Positions 1-7,520 of a DNA stretch of 64,000 nt are shown here, piece after piece. The notes under the pieces were generated by a model. The model did not search any database. It was not told the DNA's origin and saw only the letters and a list, made by a program, of their open reading frames with translations. The translations under genes were made by a program, and so were the position numbers. Numbering within the stretch: position 1 is the first letter of the stretch; every line of letters starts with the position of its first letter. This stretch comes from Acidobacteriaceae bacterium (lineage in GTDB: Bacteria > Acidobacteriota > Terriglobia > Terriglobales > Acidobacteriaceae): assembly GCA_025352065.1 (NCBI GenBank), contig JANXUC010000092.1:62001-126000 (forward strand), in the 5' to 3' direction.

Positions 1-36
1 CGCTCGGCGTCAGAATGACAGCTCGCCCATAAAAAA

Positions 37-73
37 TTGTCATTCCGAACGGCTCTATCGTGAGGAATCTGCT
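37..73 (+). repeat. REP-like repeat, copy 1 (CATTCCGAACGG subtype)
   Basis: Runs from TTGTCATTCCGAACGG to GTGAGGAATCTGCT. It belongs to the commonest dispersed repeat of the window, with about 15 copies in both orientations, all in or at the edges of intergenic DNA. This copy lies just past the stop codon of the ParE-like gene. The CATTCCGA and GGAATC ends are loosely complementary, so an RNA copy could form a short hairpin. Confidence 0.75.
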
Positions 74-79
74 CTTGGG

Positions 80-355
80 TTACCGGTCTTCCCGAGTGTG
101 CCAGAGCCGCAACACAAAGATCGTCGGGTCCTGAACTTCATAGCGGATTTCGTACCGCCCGGCCAGGATGCGGCGTACCTCGCGGGGATCGAACTCGTCC
201 AGCCTCTCGCCGAGTCGCGGATGCCGGAGCAGTCTCGCCGGAGCGTTGACCAATGCCTGCACCGCCCGGGCGGCGGCTTGTGGGCTGGCTGACGCCAGAA
301 ATTCGTAGAGCCGCTCCAGATCGGCGAGGGCCCGGTGCGTCCATTGCAGTTGCAT
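80..355 (-). CDS. ParE/RelE-family toxin of a type II toxin-antitoxin pair
   Basis: A 91-residue basic protein with the ParE/RelE plan: an N-terminal stretch beginning MQLQWTHRALADLERLYEFL, a helical middle with HPRLGERLDEFDPREVRRIL, then strand segments GRYEIRYEVQD and FVLRLWHTRED. The conserved Arg/Tyr strand and the terminal W-H-T-R-E match the family. By family knowledge these toxins poison gyrase (ParE) or cleave mRNA on the ribosome (RelE); the target cannot be read from sequence. It lies 10 bp downstream of a ribbon-helix-helix antitoxin gene on the same strand, the usual antitoxin-first order. Confidence 0.85.
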   Translation of the reverse strand: MQLQWTHRALADLERLYEFLASASPQAAARAVQALVNAPARLLRHPRLGERLDEFDPREVRRILAGRYEIRYEVQDPTIFVLRLWHTREDR

Positions 356-365
356 GGGGTACGCT

Positions 366-662
366 CTATTTCGCGTTCCGTCGCTTCGGACTACGTTTGA
401 TCCCCGAGGGTGGCGACAAAGGTTTGTCGTTGGATAGACTCTTTGCCCAAGCCAGGACGGCCTCGTGGTCGATGACTTTTGAGGCGTCCACGTCAGCCAA
501 AGCCTCTAGCGTGAGCCGTCGACGCTCGTCTTCCTGCTCGATCCAGGCAGTCAATGCCTGTTTCACAATCCAGCCGCGGGAACGTTCCAGCCGCGCTGCA
601 AGTTGGTCGACTCTCTTGGCCAGAGGGAGCGGGACGTGGGCCGTGAAGACTTTGGTTTCCAC
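366..662 (-). CDS. Ribbon-helix-helix (CopG/ParD-like) antitoxin
   Basis: 98 residues. The N-terminal 45 residues fit a ribbon-helix-helix DNA-binding fold: strand TKVFTAHVPLPLAKRVDQLA followed by LERSRGWIVKQALTAWIEQE. The C-terminal half would be the flexible toxin-binding tail and ends in a basic stretch. The start is GTG, supported by AGGAG about 6 nt upstream. The product should neutralise the ParE-like protein encoded directly downstream and repress its own promoter, which must lie in the short gap near 663-692 shared with a divergent BrnA-like remnant. The function rests on family and gene order. Confidence 0.85.
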   Translation of the reverse strand: METKVFTAHVPLPLAKRVDQLAARLERSRGWIVKQALTAWIEQEDERRRLTLEALADVDASKVIDHEAVLAWAKSLSNDKPLSPPSGIKRSPKRRNAK

Positions 663-692
663 GGGAAACTCCTAATATCAGACTTAATCATA

Positions 693-842
693 ATGATTTA
701 TTCTGATTATTACAACGCGACGGTCCGGCTAGACGCCGATGTCCTCGCTTGGCTGAAAGCCCAAGGCAAGGGCTATCAGCCACGGATCAACAGTCTGTTG
801 CGTGCGGCAATGTCGAGTCAGGGGCGGAAGCGGCGGACTTAG
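693..842 (+). pseudogene. Truncated BrnA-like antitoxin (C-terminal half only)
   Basis: The 49-residue frame contains ATVRLDADVLAWLKAQGKGY followed by QPRINSLLRAAM, which closely matches the DNA-binding C-terminal half of BrnA antitoxins (pattern RLDxDVLxWxKxQGxGYQxRINxLLRxxM). The N-terminal half that normally contacts the BrnT toxin is absent and no brnT is nearby, so this is probably a remnant. Its last 56 bases overlap the 3' end of rmuC on the other strand. A reading frame extends upstream to 603, but that part is antisense to the ParD-like gene and not family-like. Confidence 0.6.
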
Positions 843-2508
843 GATCCACTTCCAAATCTTGGTCCAGTGACGCTGACGGCGGCGGGATTTTGAATTCGGT
901 GTCATCTTGTTCAGGCAGCATGTTCGCAGCTCTGAGTTCCTGTGATGAAAAGAGCCTTGGCTGGAGATCGATTGCCTCCGGAAGCTCAGCCTCGTCTCCC
1001 TTTCCCGAGCCAAGTTGCTTCAGCTTTCGCGATTTCGCGACGATGAAGCGATCCAGCGCCGGGATAGCATCGTTGTAGGCGCTAACAGTCGAATTAAGAC
1101 GATTGCCAATTTGGGCCATCTTCACTGCGAACCGCGCCACGTCACCATAGAGTTCCGTACCAACCTTGCTGATCTCCTCGGCGCTCTTGTTTAGCCGTTC
1201 CTGATCAAGTACGTAGCGAATGGCCTTCAGGAGCGGAATGAGTGTCATCGGGTTCGAAATGAATACCCGTCTTTCACAGGCCTCACGGATCAGTTCCGCC
1301 TCGTCTTGAATCGCAGCGTGGTACATGCCCTCGTGCGGGATGAACAGAATCACGCAGTCTAGTCCCTCGTATCGACGCGTATACTCCTTCCCCCAAAGGG
1401 CTTTGATGTGGCCTCTCAATGCTTTGGCATGGATGTTGGCGAGAACTACTTTTTGAGCCTCATCTGTAGCGTTTGCGAAAGCCAAGTACGACTCCATCAA
1501 ATTCTTGCTGTCGATGATCAACTTTCGACCTTTCGGCAAATTGATAATGGCATCAGTTCGCTTTCGACCATCCTCGGTGTCAGTGGTGTGTTGGAGCACA
1601 AAGTCAATCTCAGCTTCTAGTCCAGCATTCTCGAGCGCATTCTCAAGCGTCATCTCGCCCCAACTCCCCCTGACCACGGGCTTGCGCAGGGCATTGGTGA
1701 GTGACTCGCTTGCGTTGGCTAGCCGCCTGACTTGATCATCAAGGAGCGCCTCAGCCGTTGCTCTAGCGAGGTTGCTGTCGTTGACCTGCTTATCGAGTTG
1801 CTTGAGTGTATCCTCGACTGGCTTGAGCATTGTTTCGATGTGTTGTTGGTGTAACTTAACGTCGGAGGTCGTCTTCTCCCCGTGTTTCTCGATGATGCTG
1901 TCTGCTGTTTTGAGGAGTTGTGCAGAAGCTTCCTTCAGGTTGTCCGCCGAAAGGGCTTTGAACTCAGTTGTGAGAACACTTCGCGCTTGTGTAATGAACT
2001 CGTCTAATTTCGCGATCTGCTGGTCCTTCGCGTTAACAATCGCTTGCTGAGTCTCTTGTTCTTTGTCGACCATCTCGGTCGCACGTCTGTCTGCGGCCTG
2101 GGCATCTTTGACGGCCTCAGCCTTCTCGCGCTCGAGATCAATGATTCGGTTGTTTAGTATCTCGATGTGACGGTCCCGTTCTAGAATTGTTGCCTTCGTC
2201 TCTTGAACTCGAGCGGCCTCTGTTTGGAACTTGCCCTTTTCCACTAATGCAGCCTTTAACTCTTCATCAATTTTCGTAAGGCGTCCTTCGGACACTTCCG
2301 CCTTTTTCTTCGCTTCGTTTTCACGTTCGCGAGCATCGACGATGAATTTCTGCAACTCTCCTTGGCGTCCTTCAAATCCGGCGCTGCTGGTCACCAGCGC
2401 CTTTTTAGCTTCGGCAAGCTCACGGGCAGCTGAGCCGCGTGTCAAGAGGAAGGTAACCAAACCGACTGTGGCGGCTAGCAGGACTCCGATAATGAGATAC
2501 GATGCCAT
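787..2508 (-). CDS. rmuC: DNA recombination protein RmuC homologue
   Basis: 573 residues. An N-terminal membrane anchor (LIIGVLLAATVGLVTFLL, about residues 4-22) is followed by a long coiled coil rich in Glu/Lys/Ala (about 30-250) and then the RmuC domain with GSWGEMTLENALENAGLEAE at about residue 280 and VILFIPHEGMYHAAIQDEAE further on. E. coli RmuC is about 475 residues, so this one has a longer coil and an extra low-complexity C-terminus. The family is linked to limiting inversions and rearrangements at short inverted repeats, perhaps as a nuclease-fold protein. That is family knowledge, but it is notable in a repeat-rich genome. It is transcribed alone; its last codons overlap the BrnA-like remnant. 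Confidence 0.92.
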   Translation of the reverse strand: MASYLIIGVLLAATVGLVTFLLTRGSAARELAEAKKALVTSSAGFEGRQGELQKFIVDARERENEAKKKAEVSEGRLTKIDEELKAALVEKGKFQTEAARVQETKATILERDRHIEILNNRIIDLEREKAEAVKDAQAADRRATEMVDKEQETQQAIVNAKDQQIAKLDEFITQARSVLTTEFKALSADNLKEASAQLLKTADSIIEKHGEKTTSDVKLHQQHIETMLKPVEDTLKQLDKQVNDSNLARATAEALLDDQVRRLANASESLTNALRKPVVRGSWGEMTLENALENAGLEAEIDFVLQHTTDTEDGRKRTDAIINLPKGRKLIIDSKNLMESYLAFANATDEAQKVVLANIHAKALRGHIKALWGKEYTRRYEGLDCVILFIPHEGMYHAAIQDEAELIREACERRVFISNPMTLIPLLKAIRYVLDQERLNKSAEEISKVGTELYGDVARFAVKMAQIGNRLNSTVSAYNDAIPALDRFIVAKSRKLKQLGSGKGDEAELPEAIDLQPRLFSSQELRAANMLPEQDDTEFKIPPPSASLDQDLEVDPKSAASAPDSTLPHATDC

Positions 2509-2619
2509 CTTGGACCCTCTGATTCTAGCGCATCGAACCAGTTCTTAGCCCGAAACTTCAAAAATCGTAGAAGGAACAAAAGAGTTGGTGGTAAAAGTCT
2601 GTTATCAAGGAATTCGCTC

Positions 2620-3015
2620 GTGGCGAGATTCAATAGCCCCATAAACGGCGCGCTGGACATTGCCCTTCGTAACAAGCTTTGTTCGATGCTCTATTCTGCT
2701 CTGAATACTGCACTGCACTCCTACGAAAACCCGAAGGCGATGCTTCGGCGGTGGCGCAAGCTCGGTTCACTCGCTTTTACCGAAGTGCTGATCATCTCGT
2801 CGTCTTCGGATTGGGATCTCTACCCGAGCGCATTCTGGGTGCATCCGTGGATCGCACAGAATCTGCGCGACTCCGGCGCAGGCGAGATCCATTGCTTTGT
2901 GCAACAGTGGCTCGACAGCCAACCGCTAGAAGCGGGGATAAGCGAAAATCCGGAAGAGGAAGATGCGAAGGTGCAGCACTTGATGAAGTTGCTCGCCGCG
3001 CTGAATCCGGACTAA
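2620..3015 (+). CDS. Hypothetical protein
   Basis: 131-residue frame with GTG start. Composition is protein-like, with many aromatic and acidic residues in the middle and an acidic C-terminus (ISENPEEEDAKVQHLMKLLA). No recognised domain, signal peptide or membrane segment. Overlapping frames on both strands (2679-3119 plus, 2792-3214 minus) are richer in Arg/Ser and look like shadows, but the choice between them rests on composition only. No clear ribosome-binding site was seen at the proposed start. Confidence 0.35.
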   Translation: MARFNSPINGALDIALRNKLCSMLYSALNTALHSYENPKAMLRRWRKLGSLAFTEVLIISSSSDWDLYPSAFWVHPWIAQNLRDSGAGEIHCFVQQWLDSQPLEAGISENPEEEDAKVQHLMKLLAALNPD

Positions 3016-3169
3016 TGTCGAATGGGCGCGGCGGCCCCGGCCAGATTAATGGGTCGAACATCTGGTACCGACACAAAGAGTCGCTCTGCAAGAAACGCTT
3101 GCGTGGTCTGGGGTCCTGAGCGCAAAATTGTTTCCGTCTCCAATTCGAACTCTCGCGAAAGGTGACCCA

Positions 3170-3477
3170 ATGAAGCCGACGTTTGGGCTGGAGATGAGCC
3201 CAGCTTTTACGCAAGAAGTGCAGCTAATCTGCAATTGCTGCGGGCAACCTTACTATCCCAACAAATCTTGGAGGATCGGCTCCGCGCCGTAATCTTTGGA
3301 GCTGAGCGATTTGCTGTCTGCCCAATTTGCACGCAGTCCGCGCCATCGGATGTGTTTGACAATCCAGGGTATCGTCGTCGTTGCTTTCAGGAAGTACGCA
3401 GGCTGCAGAAGGCATATGAGAAAGCGATGAAAGCCAAGAACAAAGCCCACTCTTCGAGGCGCGAAAATGCGGACTAA
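3170..3477 (+). pseudogene. Zinc-ribbon protein gene with a probable 1-bp frameshift
   Basis: Two frames appear to be halves of one gene. The first starts ATG at 3170, encodes QLICNCCGQPYYPNKSW and stops at 3290. The second is open to 3477 and encodes EDRLRAVIFGAERFAVCPIC followed by a basic helical tail. Joining them at the GG of 3270-3271 by restoring one G gives ...NKSW-EDRLRAV... and brings CxxC (CNCC) and CPIC together as a four-cysteine zinc ribbon. Each half alone has only one Cys pair. This could be a real mutation or an assembly error in a G run. The product family is unknown. Confidence 0.5.
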
Positions 3478-3649
3478 CCGTGCATCATTGTTCGCACGCA
3501 TGGTCCAGGACATCAAGGTGCTCAACGCGAATACGGACTCTGAGGAATTGCAAAGTCTAATCGATGCGGCTCTGCGAACGGTTCGCGTGGAACGACGAGC
3601 CCGAAAGCAGGCCACCATCCTCCCGCCTTTCCCAAACCCCTTAAATTGA
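3467..3649 (+). CDS. Small hypothetical protein
   Basis: 60 residues. The ATG at 3467 overlaps the end of the preceding zinc-ribbon frame (stop 3477), an arrangement that suggests translational coupling. The protein has a helical core (DIKVLNANTDSEELQSLIDA) followed by a basic stretch RTVRVERRARKQA. No known family. Confidence comes from the overlap geometry and ordinary composition only. Confidence 0.4.
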   Translation: MRTNRASLFARMVQDIKVLNANTDSEELQSLIDAALRTVRVERRARKQATILPPFPNPLN

Positions 3650-3665
3650 GTATTCTGTTGAGCAC

Positions 3666-4376
3666 ATGAAACTCTCCCGGCTCAGGTTCTTTCTAGTTCT
3701 CTTGACGTTGGTGGGCTCTGCTTTCGGGCAAGACACTTCGGCGGCGCAGTCTGTCCAGAATGCATCGCAGAACACGCCTGCGCCTGTCTCTTACGCGTCG
3801 GTCAGCGAAGTCAGTGCCGTGCTGGCTCAGTTGAATCAGGCGTCGCAGACGTTGTCCACCGACCTCACCAAGCTCCGCATCGAGAAGTGGAAGACGGATG
3901 GCGACACCAAGAAACAATCGCTGGCCAACGTCGATTCCGTGCAACGCAACTTGCAAAACGCGTTGCCTGCGATGGTGACGCAGCTCAGCGGCGCTCCGGA
4001 TAGCCTTACCGCGACGTTCAAGCTCTATCGCAACGTGAGTGCGCTGCACGATGTGCTTTCCAATCTGGCGGAGTCGGCGGGAGCGTTTGGATCGAAGGAC
4101 GAGTTTCAGTCGCTGGCCAATGACACTACCAGCATCGACCAGGCGCGCCGCGCACTGGCAGAACGCATGGATAAACTTTCGGCCGCGAAAGAGACTGAGC
4201 TTACCGACCTGCACAAGCAAGTCAAGGCGTTGCAGGCTGCGGCGCCGCCCGAGCCTCCGAAGAAGATTATTGTGGATGACAATCCGGTGCCGAAGAAGCC
4301 GGTGAAGAAGAAGGCTGTGCCGAAGCCACCGGCGAAGCCTGCGGCGGGTGCGACTACACCGCCCAAGCCCCAGTAG
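3666..4376 (+). CDS. Exported coiled-coil protein, function unknown
   Basis: 236 residues. An N-terminal signal peptide (MKLSRLRFFLVLLTLVGSAFG, with likely cleavage before QDTSAAQS) indicates export. The body (about 40-190) is Leu/Ala/Lys-rich and predicted helical, with heptad-like stretches near DELQSLANDTTS and LHKQVKALQAAA. The last 50 residues are a Pro/Lys-rich tail (PPEPPKKIIV, KKPVKKKAVPKPPAKPAA) that could bind the cell wall or other acidic surfaces. No enzyme motif was seen. It stands alone upstream of the sigma/anti-sigma pair but is separated from it by about 400 bp of repeat-containing DNA. Confidence 0.75.
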   Translation: MKLSRLRFFLVLLTLVGSAFGQDTSAAQSVQNASQNTPAPVSYASVSEVSAVLAQLNQASQTLSTDLTKLRIEKWKTDGDTKKQSLANVDSVQRNLQNALPAMVTQLSGAPDSLTATFKLYRNVSALHDVLSNLAESAGAFGSKDEFQSLANDTTSIDQARRALAERMDKLSAAKETELTDLHKQVKALQAAAPPEPPKKIIVDDNPVPKKPVKKKAVPKPPAKPAAGATTPPKPQ

Positions 4377-4774
4377 CAGCGATCATTCAAGGAGTCCCGC
4401 GGAAAGCCGCTAACGTCCGACGGAGCAAGCTCCGTCGCCACACGAGCCAAAGCAGATTCCTCCCTGCTACGCCTCGCGTTGCTGGGCTCCGCGACGCTTC
4501 GGAATGACAAGCTTGAGGGATTTTTCCATTAAAGTACTTATTTTGTTCAAGCTACACTGGGTCGAGCCTGCCCTCGCCGCCCCAGCACCTCCGTAATCCC
4601 CGCCTTTCCTCCTTCCGTGGGAACATCTACATAGCCTGCGGAGTCTATGTATGTAGTTCCGTTTGCATCCAAATGCGGTAGGTGAAGACTTTGGGGCTAG
4701 CGGATCGACTGAACGAAGCAGCAAACGATTTTGTAAGCGATTCTGGAAACGATCCTATAATTGAGGCGAACGCC
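4377..4774. other. Intergenic region with repeats and a possible sigma-factor promoter
   Basis: Contains a short palindrome GACGGAGCAAGCTCCGTC near 4419-4437 and a long variant of the REP-like repeat in reverse orientation (4452-4510), in which the usual 10-base centre is replaced by about 30 bases. Closer to the sigma gene is a perfect TATAAT (4756-4761 region) with only a weak TTGTAA upstream at a 19-nt spacing. An in-frame GTG at 4682 could extend the sigma factor, so the exact promoter and start are undecided. Confidence 0.45.
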
Positions 4775-5527
4775 ATGAAGACCATGGCGGGAGTTGCTAT
4801 TTTGGGCGATCTCGCAGGCGCTATAGGAATTCGGACGGAAGTGCGGACGGAAGAGGCGGCCATCATCGCCGAGCTGCAGTCCGGCTCCGAGCAGGCCTAT
4901 GTCTGGCTCATTGGGCAATACCATGCCACCGTCTACAGCCTGGTCTACCGCGTATTGAACGATCCCTCCGACGCGGCCGATACTACGCAGGAAGTTTTTC
5001 TAAAAGTGTTTCGCGGCATCGGGCGTTTCCACGGCGGGTCGAGCCTGAAGACGTGGATTTACCGCATTGCGCTGCATGAGGCGTCCAACAAGCGGCGCTG
5101 GTGGTTTCGGCATAAGTCACGCGAGACGTCCATGGAACCGGTGGATGCTGAAACTGAATTCAGCGAAGGCGGCAACAGCGGCCTAAAAGAGACTCTGGTC
5201 GATTTGGCGGATTCTCCGTTCGACACTATGATGCACTCAGAAGTGCGGATCGAAGTGGAGAAGGAATTGCGCAATGTTCCGGAGCCATATCGGACAGCGT
5301 TGGTGCTGCGTGATCTGGAAGAGCTTTCGTACGAAGAAATTGCGGAAGTGACCAGCACGACTTTAGGAACCGTGAAATCCCGGATTACGCGAGGCAGGGA
5401 AGCGCTGCGGCAGAGGCTGGCAGCGTATGTTGAAAAAAATGGAGTGGGGTTGGGGATTGCCGTAAAGCCTGCGGCCAAAGTTCGAGCTGGTTCGGCTCAG
5501 GCCGAAAAGGTGCAAGTGACGCGATGA
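4775..5527 (+). CDS. ECF-type RNA polymerase sigma factor
   Basis: 250 residues from the chosen ATG (MKTMAGVAILGDL), preceded by GAGG with suitable spacing; a GTG at 4682 would add 31 residues. Sigma region 2 is seen in YHATVYSLVYRVLNDPSDAA and DTTQEVFLKVFRGIGRFHG with the -10 recognition segment KTWIYRIALHEASNKRR. Region 4 is the C-terminal helix-turn-helix (LRDLEELSYEEIAEVTSTTL followed by GTVKSRITRGREALRQRL). The two regions are joined by an acidic linker. It overlaps the anti-sigma gene by 4 bp (ATGA), so the pair is translationally coupled. It is expected to redirect RNA polymerase when the membrane-bound anti-sigma partner releases it. Confidence 0.93.
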   Translation: MKTMAGVAILGDLAGAIGIRTEVRTEEAAIIAELQSGSEQAYVWLIGQYHATVYSLVYRVLNDPSDAADTTQEVFLKVFRGIGRFHGGSSLKTWIYRIALHEASNKRRWWFRHKSRETSMEPVDAETEFSEGGNSGLKETLVDLADSPFDTMMHSEVRIEVEKELRNVPEPYRTALVLRDLEELSYEEIAEVTSTTLGTVKSRITRGREALRQRLAAYVEKNGVGLGIAVKPAAKVRAGSAQAEKVQVTR

Positions 5528-6213
5528 AGTGTACACAAGCCCGACAACTATTTTCACCGTATTTGGACAGCGCGCTGACCGGTCGTCAGATGCAAGCGCT
5601 GGGCGCGCACTTTGAAGAGTGCGATGGCTGCCAGCGCGAGTATACGCAGTTGCGGCAGACGCAGCAGTTGCTGGCATCGGTGCGCCGTCAGCAGGTTCCA
5701 CCGGACTTGCACTTGAAACTGAGAGTTGCGCTGTCGCAGGAAATGGCGCGCAGGCAGAATCCGTGGCTACAAATCGCGTTCGCAGAAATGCAAAGCGGAA
5801 TCAGCCGCTTCATGGTTCCGGCGACGGCAGGCCTGTTGACCGCTGTTTCCGTATTCCTGATTCTGATGGGATCGTTTGCGCTACCCGTGCAAGCTGCGAA
5901 TGACGTTCCTTTAATCATGTATGTGCCGCCGACCTTCAAAGCCTCGGCCTACATGCTGCAGCAGGGAATGATTCGGGAAGATTCAGTGGTGGTGGAAGCC
6001 TACATCGACCAGGCGGGGCGCGTGGAGGATTTTCGCGTGTTGTCGTCTCCGAAGGATGTACAGCAGTGGATGCCGCAGGTGAAGAACGCGCTGGTGTTCA
6101 CGGAATTCCAGCCCGCTATGGCCATGGGGCGGCCCACTCCGGGCCGCGTGGTTCTGGCGTTTACGCGCAGCAGACTGGAACGCATTCAGAAGATCGGCAA
6201 GGGTAAAATTTAG
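5524..6213 (+). CDS. Membrane-anchored zinc-finger anti-sigma factor with TonB-like C-terminal domain
   Basis: 229 residues. The N-terminal zf-HC2 anti-sigma domain is recognised by CTQARQLFSPYLDSALTGRQ and HFEECDGC (HxxxCxxC zinc motif, about residues 29-36). A single membrane helix (VPATAGLLTAVSVFLILMGS, about 98-120) separates it from a periplasmic domain whose DSVVVEAYIDQAGRVEDFRV and LVFTEFQPAMAMGRPTPGRV resemble TonB-type C-terminal domains. The model from family knowledge is that the cytoplasmic part holds the upstream sigma factor while the outer part senses the envelope. Fusion of a TonB-like sensor to a ZAS anti-sigma domain is less usual. Confidence 0.88.
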   Translation: MKCTQARQLFSPYLDSALTGRQMQALGAHFEECDGCQREYTQLRQTQQLLASVRRQQVPPDLHLKLRVALSQEMARRQNPWLQIAFAEMQSGISRFMVPATAGLLTAVSVFLILMGSFALPVQAANDVPLIMYVPPTFKASAYMLQQGMIREDSVVVEAYIDQAGRVEDFRVLSSPKDVQQWMPQVKNALVFTEFQPAMAMGRPTPGRVVLAFTRSRLERIQKIGKGKI

Positions 6214-6610
6214 GTTTCACGCCGTCGCCTCGCCCGTTTCCGTCGGGCTCGGGAACCAGCAAAATGTTCCACGTGGAACATTCTGAAATAAAGCCAGGCA
6301 TGTCAAGTGGTTGCCATTTTGGGACGAGAGTGTACCGGGGGCTGGGCCGCGATTTTCCCGAAATGGGAACGGGGCTAGCATGATTGAGAGGATAGACTCA
6401 AGGGTACTTACTCCCACCCTTCAAAAAACGAAGGGATGGGCACCCTGATCCCTGGTTGGGTGAGAGCGTCAAAAGCTGGCCCACCCGCCAAAAACACAAG
6501 GACGGGGCACCTTTTTGTGTTGACTTTGCCAGAGAGATCAATCCCAACGGCCTGCCACCTGTCCAGGTTTCTCGATAATCTATTCTGTGGTCAAGGCCTT
6601 AACCGATTCA
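6214..6610. other. Intergenic region holding the parS-like site and repeats
   Basis: After the anti-sigma stop codon there is no convincing gene for about 400 bp. It holds the 16-bp parS-like palindrome and, at 6411-6520, stacked short inverted repeats (CCCACCCTTC...GAAGGGATGGG and AAGGACGGGGCACC) related to those at 7.3 and 8.9 kb. A 66-codon frame on the minus strand (6417 to 6217) runs through the palindrome and is rejected as a shadow. Confidence 0.6.
6265..6280. promoter_or_regulatory. parS-like centromere site (ParB-binding palindrome)
   Basis: TGTTCCACGTGGAACA is a perfect 16-bp palindrome. It matches the bacterial parS consensus TGTTTCACGTGAAACA except for one symmetric T-to-C/A-to-G change, and that variant is the one used in several Proteobacteria. 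It is intergenic. A 16-bp match of this quality is very unlikely by chance in 64 kb. parS sites usually lie in the origin-proximal part of the chromosome. No parA or parB is in the window, so the identification rests on the motif. Confidence 0.8.
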
Positions 6611-7027
6611 ATGACTTATAGAGCGATTCGCGCTTACCTCGGTGAAACCGGACAGCATGAGTCTGATTTCGTATTCATCGCTGGCCATATCGGATACATC
6701 GATCAATGGCAATCATTTGCAGACGCTTGGAATAAGGCTTTGGGCCATCAGCGAAAGCGGCTCCACATGAAGAGTCTGAGATGGTCTAGCTCTGCGACTG
6801 AAACCTTGCTCAAGAGGCTTGGGCCGATTCCCGCGCAGTCTGGCCTAAAGCGCCTTTTTGGCGGAGTCCGGGTTTCTGATTATGCGGACCTAGTTCCCGG
6901 TCCTCAAGAGGCAAGAGTGTTGAACGGCTACGCGTGCTCTGTCCTTTCAGTTGCCGTGAGTCTATTGCTTTGTAACGTTCCAAAAGGTGAACGATTCGAG
7001 TTGATTTTTGAGCAGCAGGATCGATAA
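6611..7027 (+). pseudogene. Truncated DUF3800-like protein
   Basis: 138 residues from ATG 6611. The opening AIRAYLGETGQHESDFVFIA followed by GHIGYIDQWQSFADAWNKAL resembles DUF3800 proteins, which begin with a strand carrying D-E-S/T-G. Here the usual Asp is Gly (GETG). The protein ends near residue 138, whereas family members are typically around 200-300 residues, so the C-terminal acidic residues of the RNase H-like fold are missing. Both points suggest an inactive remnant. It neighbours the parS-like site and an IS remnant. Assignment to DUF3800 is from pattern memory and could be wrong. Confidence 0.45.
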
Positions 7028-7219
7028 GGCTCATGACGCGCGACGAAATTCGACAGGCTGTTCTCTCCCGTCGTACTGTCTAATTTGCTAGGCTGTTCTT
7101 ATGCAGGTCACTGCCAATCTCAATGACGCAGAGCTTCTAGGGAGACTCTGATTAAGTTCTTCAAAATCCACAACTGTAAAAGATAGAGTGGGAAGAGAAC
7201 TACGGAGGCTCCGAACGGA
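7028..7219. other. Short intergenic stretch
   Basis: No gene recognised. The stretch is AT-richer than its surroundings and ends at the transposase remnant; it may be part of the same decayed insertion. Confidence 0.4.
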
Positions 7220-7328
7220 ATGAAACAGCAAACGCTGGCAGTGGCGGGCGGATTCGAGCGGTATACGAAGAAGACGAAGCGGGCGCTGTTTTTGGAAGAG
7301 ATGGAGCAGGTGGTGGCGGCTGGCCCAG
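7220..7328 (+). pseudogene. IS5-family transposase N-terminal remnant
   Basis: The frame beginning MKQQTLAVAGGFERYTKKTK continues RALFLEEMEQVV, which matches the start of IS5-type transposases (MKQxTL...GFExYxKxTRRxxFLxxMxxVVPW). The match stops after about 35 codons, where the sequence runs into an intergenic repeat (7329 on). The DDE catalytic core and terminal inverted repeats are not found, so only the 5' end of a dead element remains. Confidence 0.6.
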
Positions 7329-7431
7329 ATTTTGATCTCCCTCGAATCACCAACACGAGGGGTGCCCCGTCCTTTGCGGTTTTTGCAAAGGACGGGAATT
7401 CGGAATGTTAACATATTGGAACGCATGGTCG
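7329..7431 (+). repeat. Dispersed ~100-bp repeat, copy A
   Basis: Shares the order TTTTGATCTC...TCGA...CAA(C/G)AC(A)AGGGGTG...stem-loop...AATGTTAACA...GAACGC with a second copy at 8895-8986. The centre is a hairpin (CCCCGTCCTTTGC / GCAAAGGACGGG here). It begins exactly where the transposase remnant stops, so it may have been involved in truncating it. Confidence 0.6.
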
Positions 7432-7520
7432 CGCTGCGCGATCCCGGAACTGAATCTCTTCTCAACCTTCGTTCATCCCCACCACCCTAAGCTTGCCTAA
7501 AGTCCTACTGATTTCGATTG

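Noticed and set aside
6217-6417. 66-codon minus-strand frame crossing the parS-like site
   Set aside because: Composition and position in a repeat/palindrome region suggest a shadow; the palindrome explains the sequence better.
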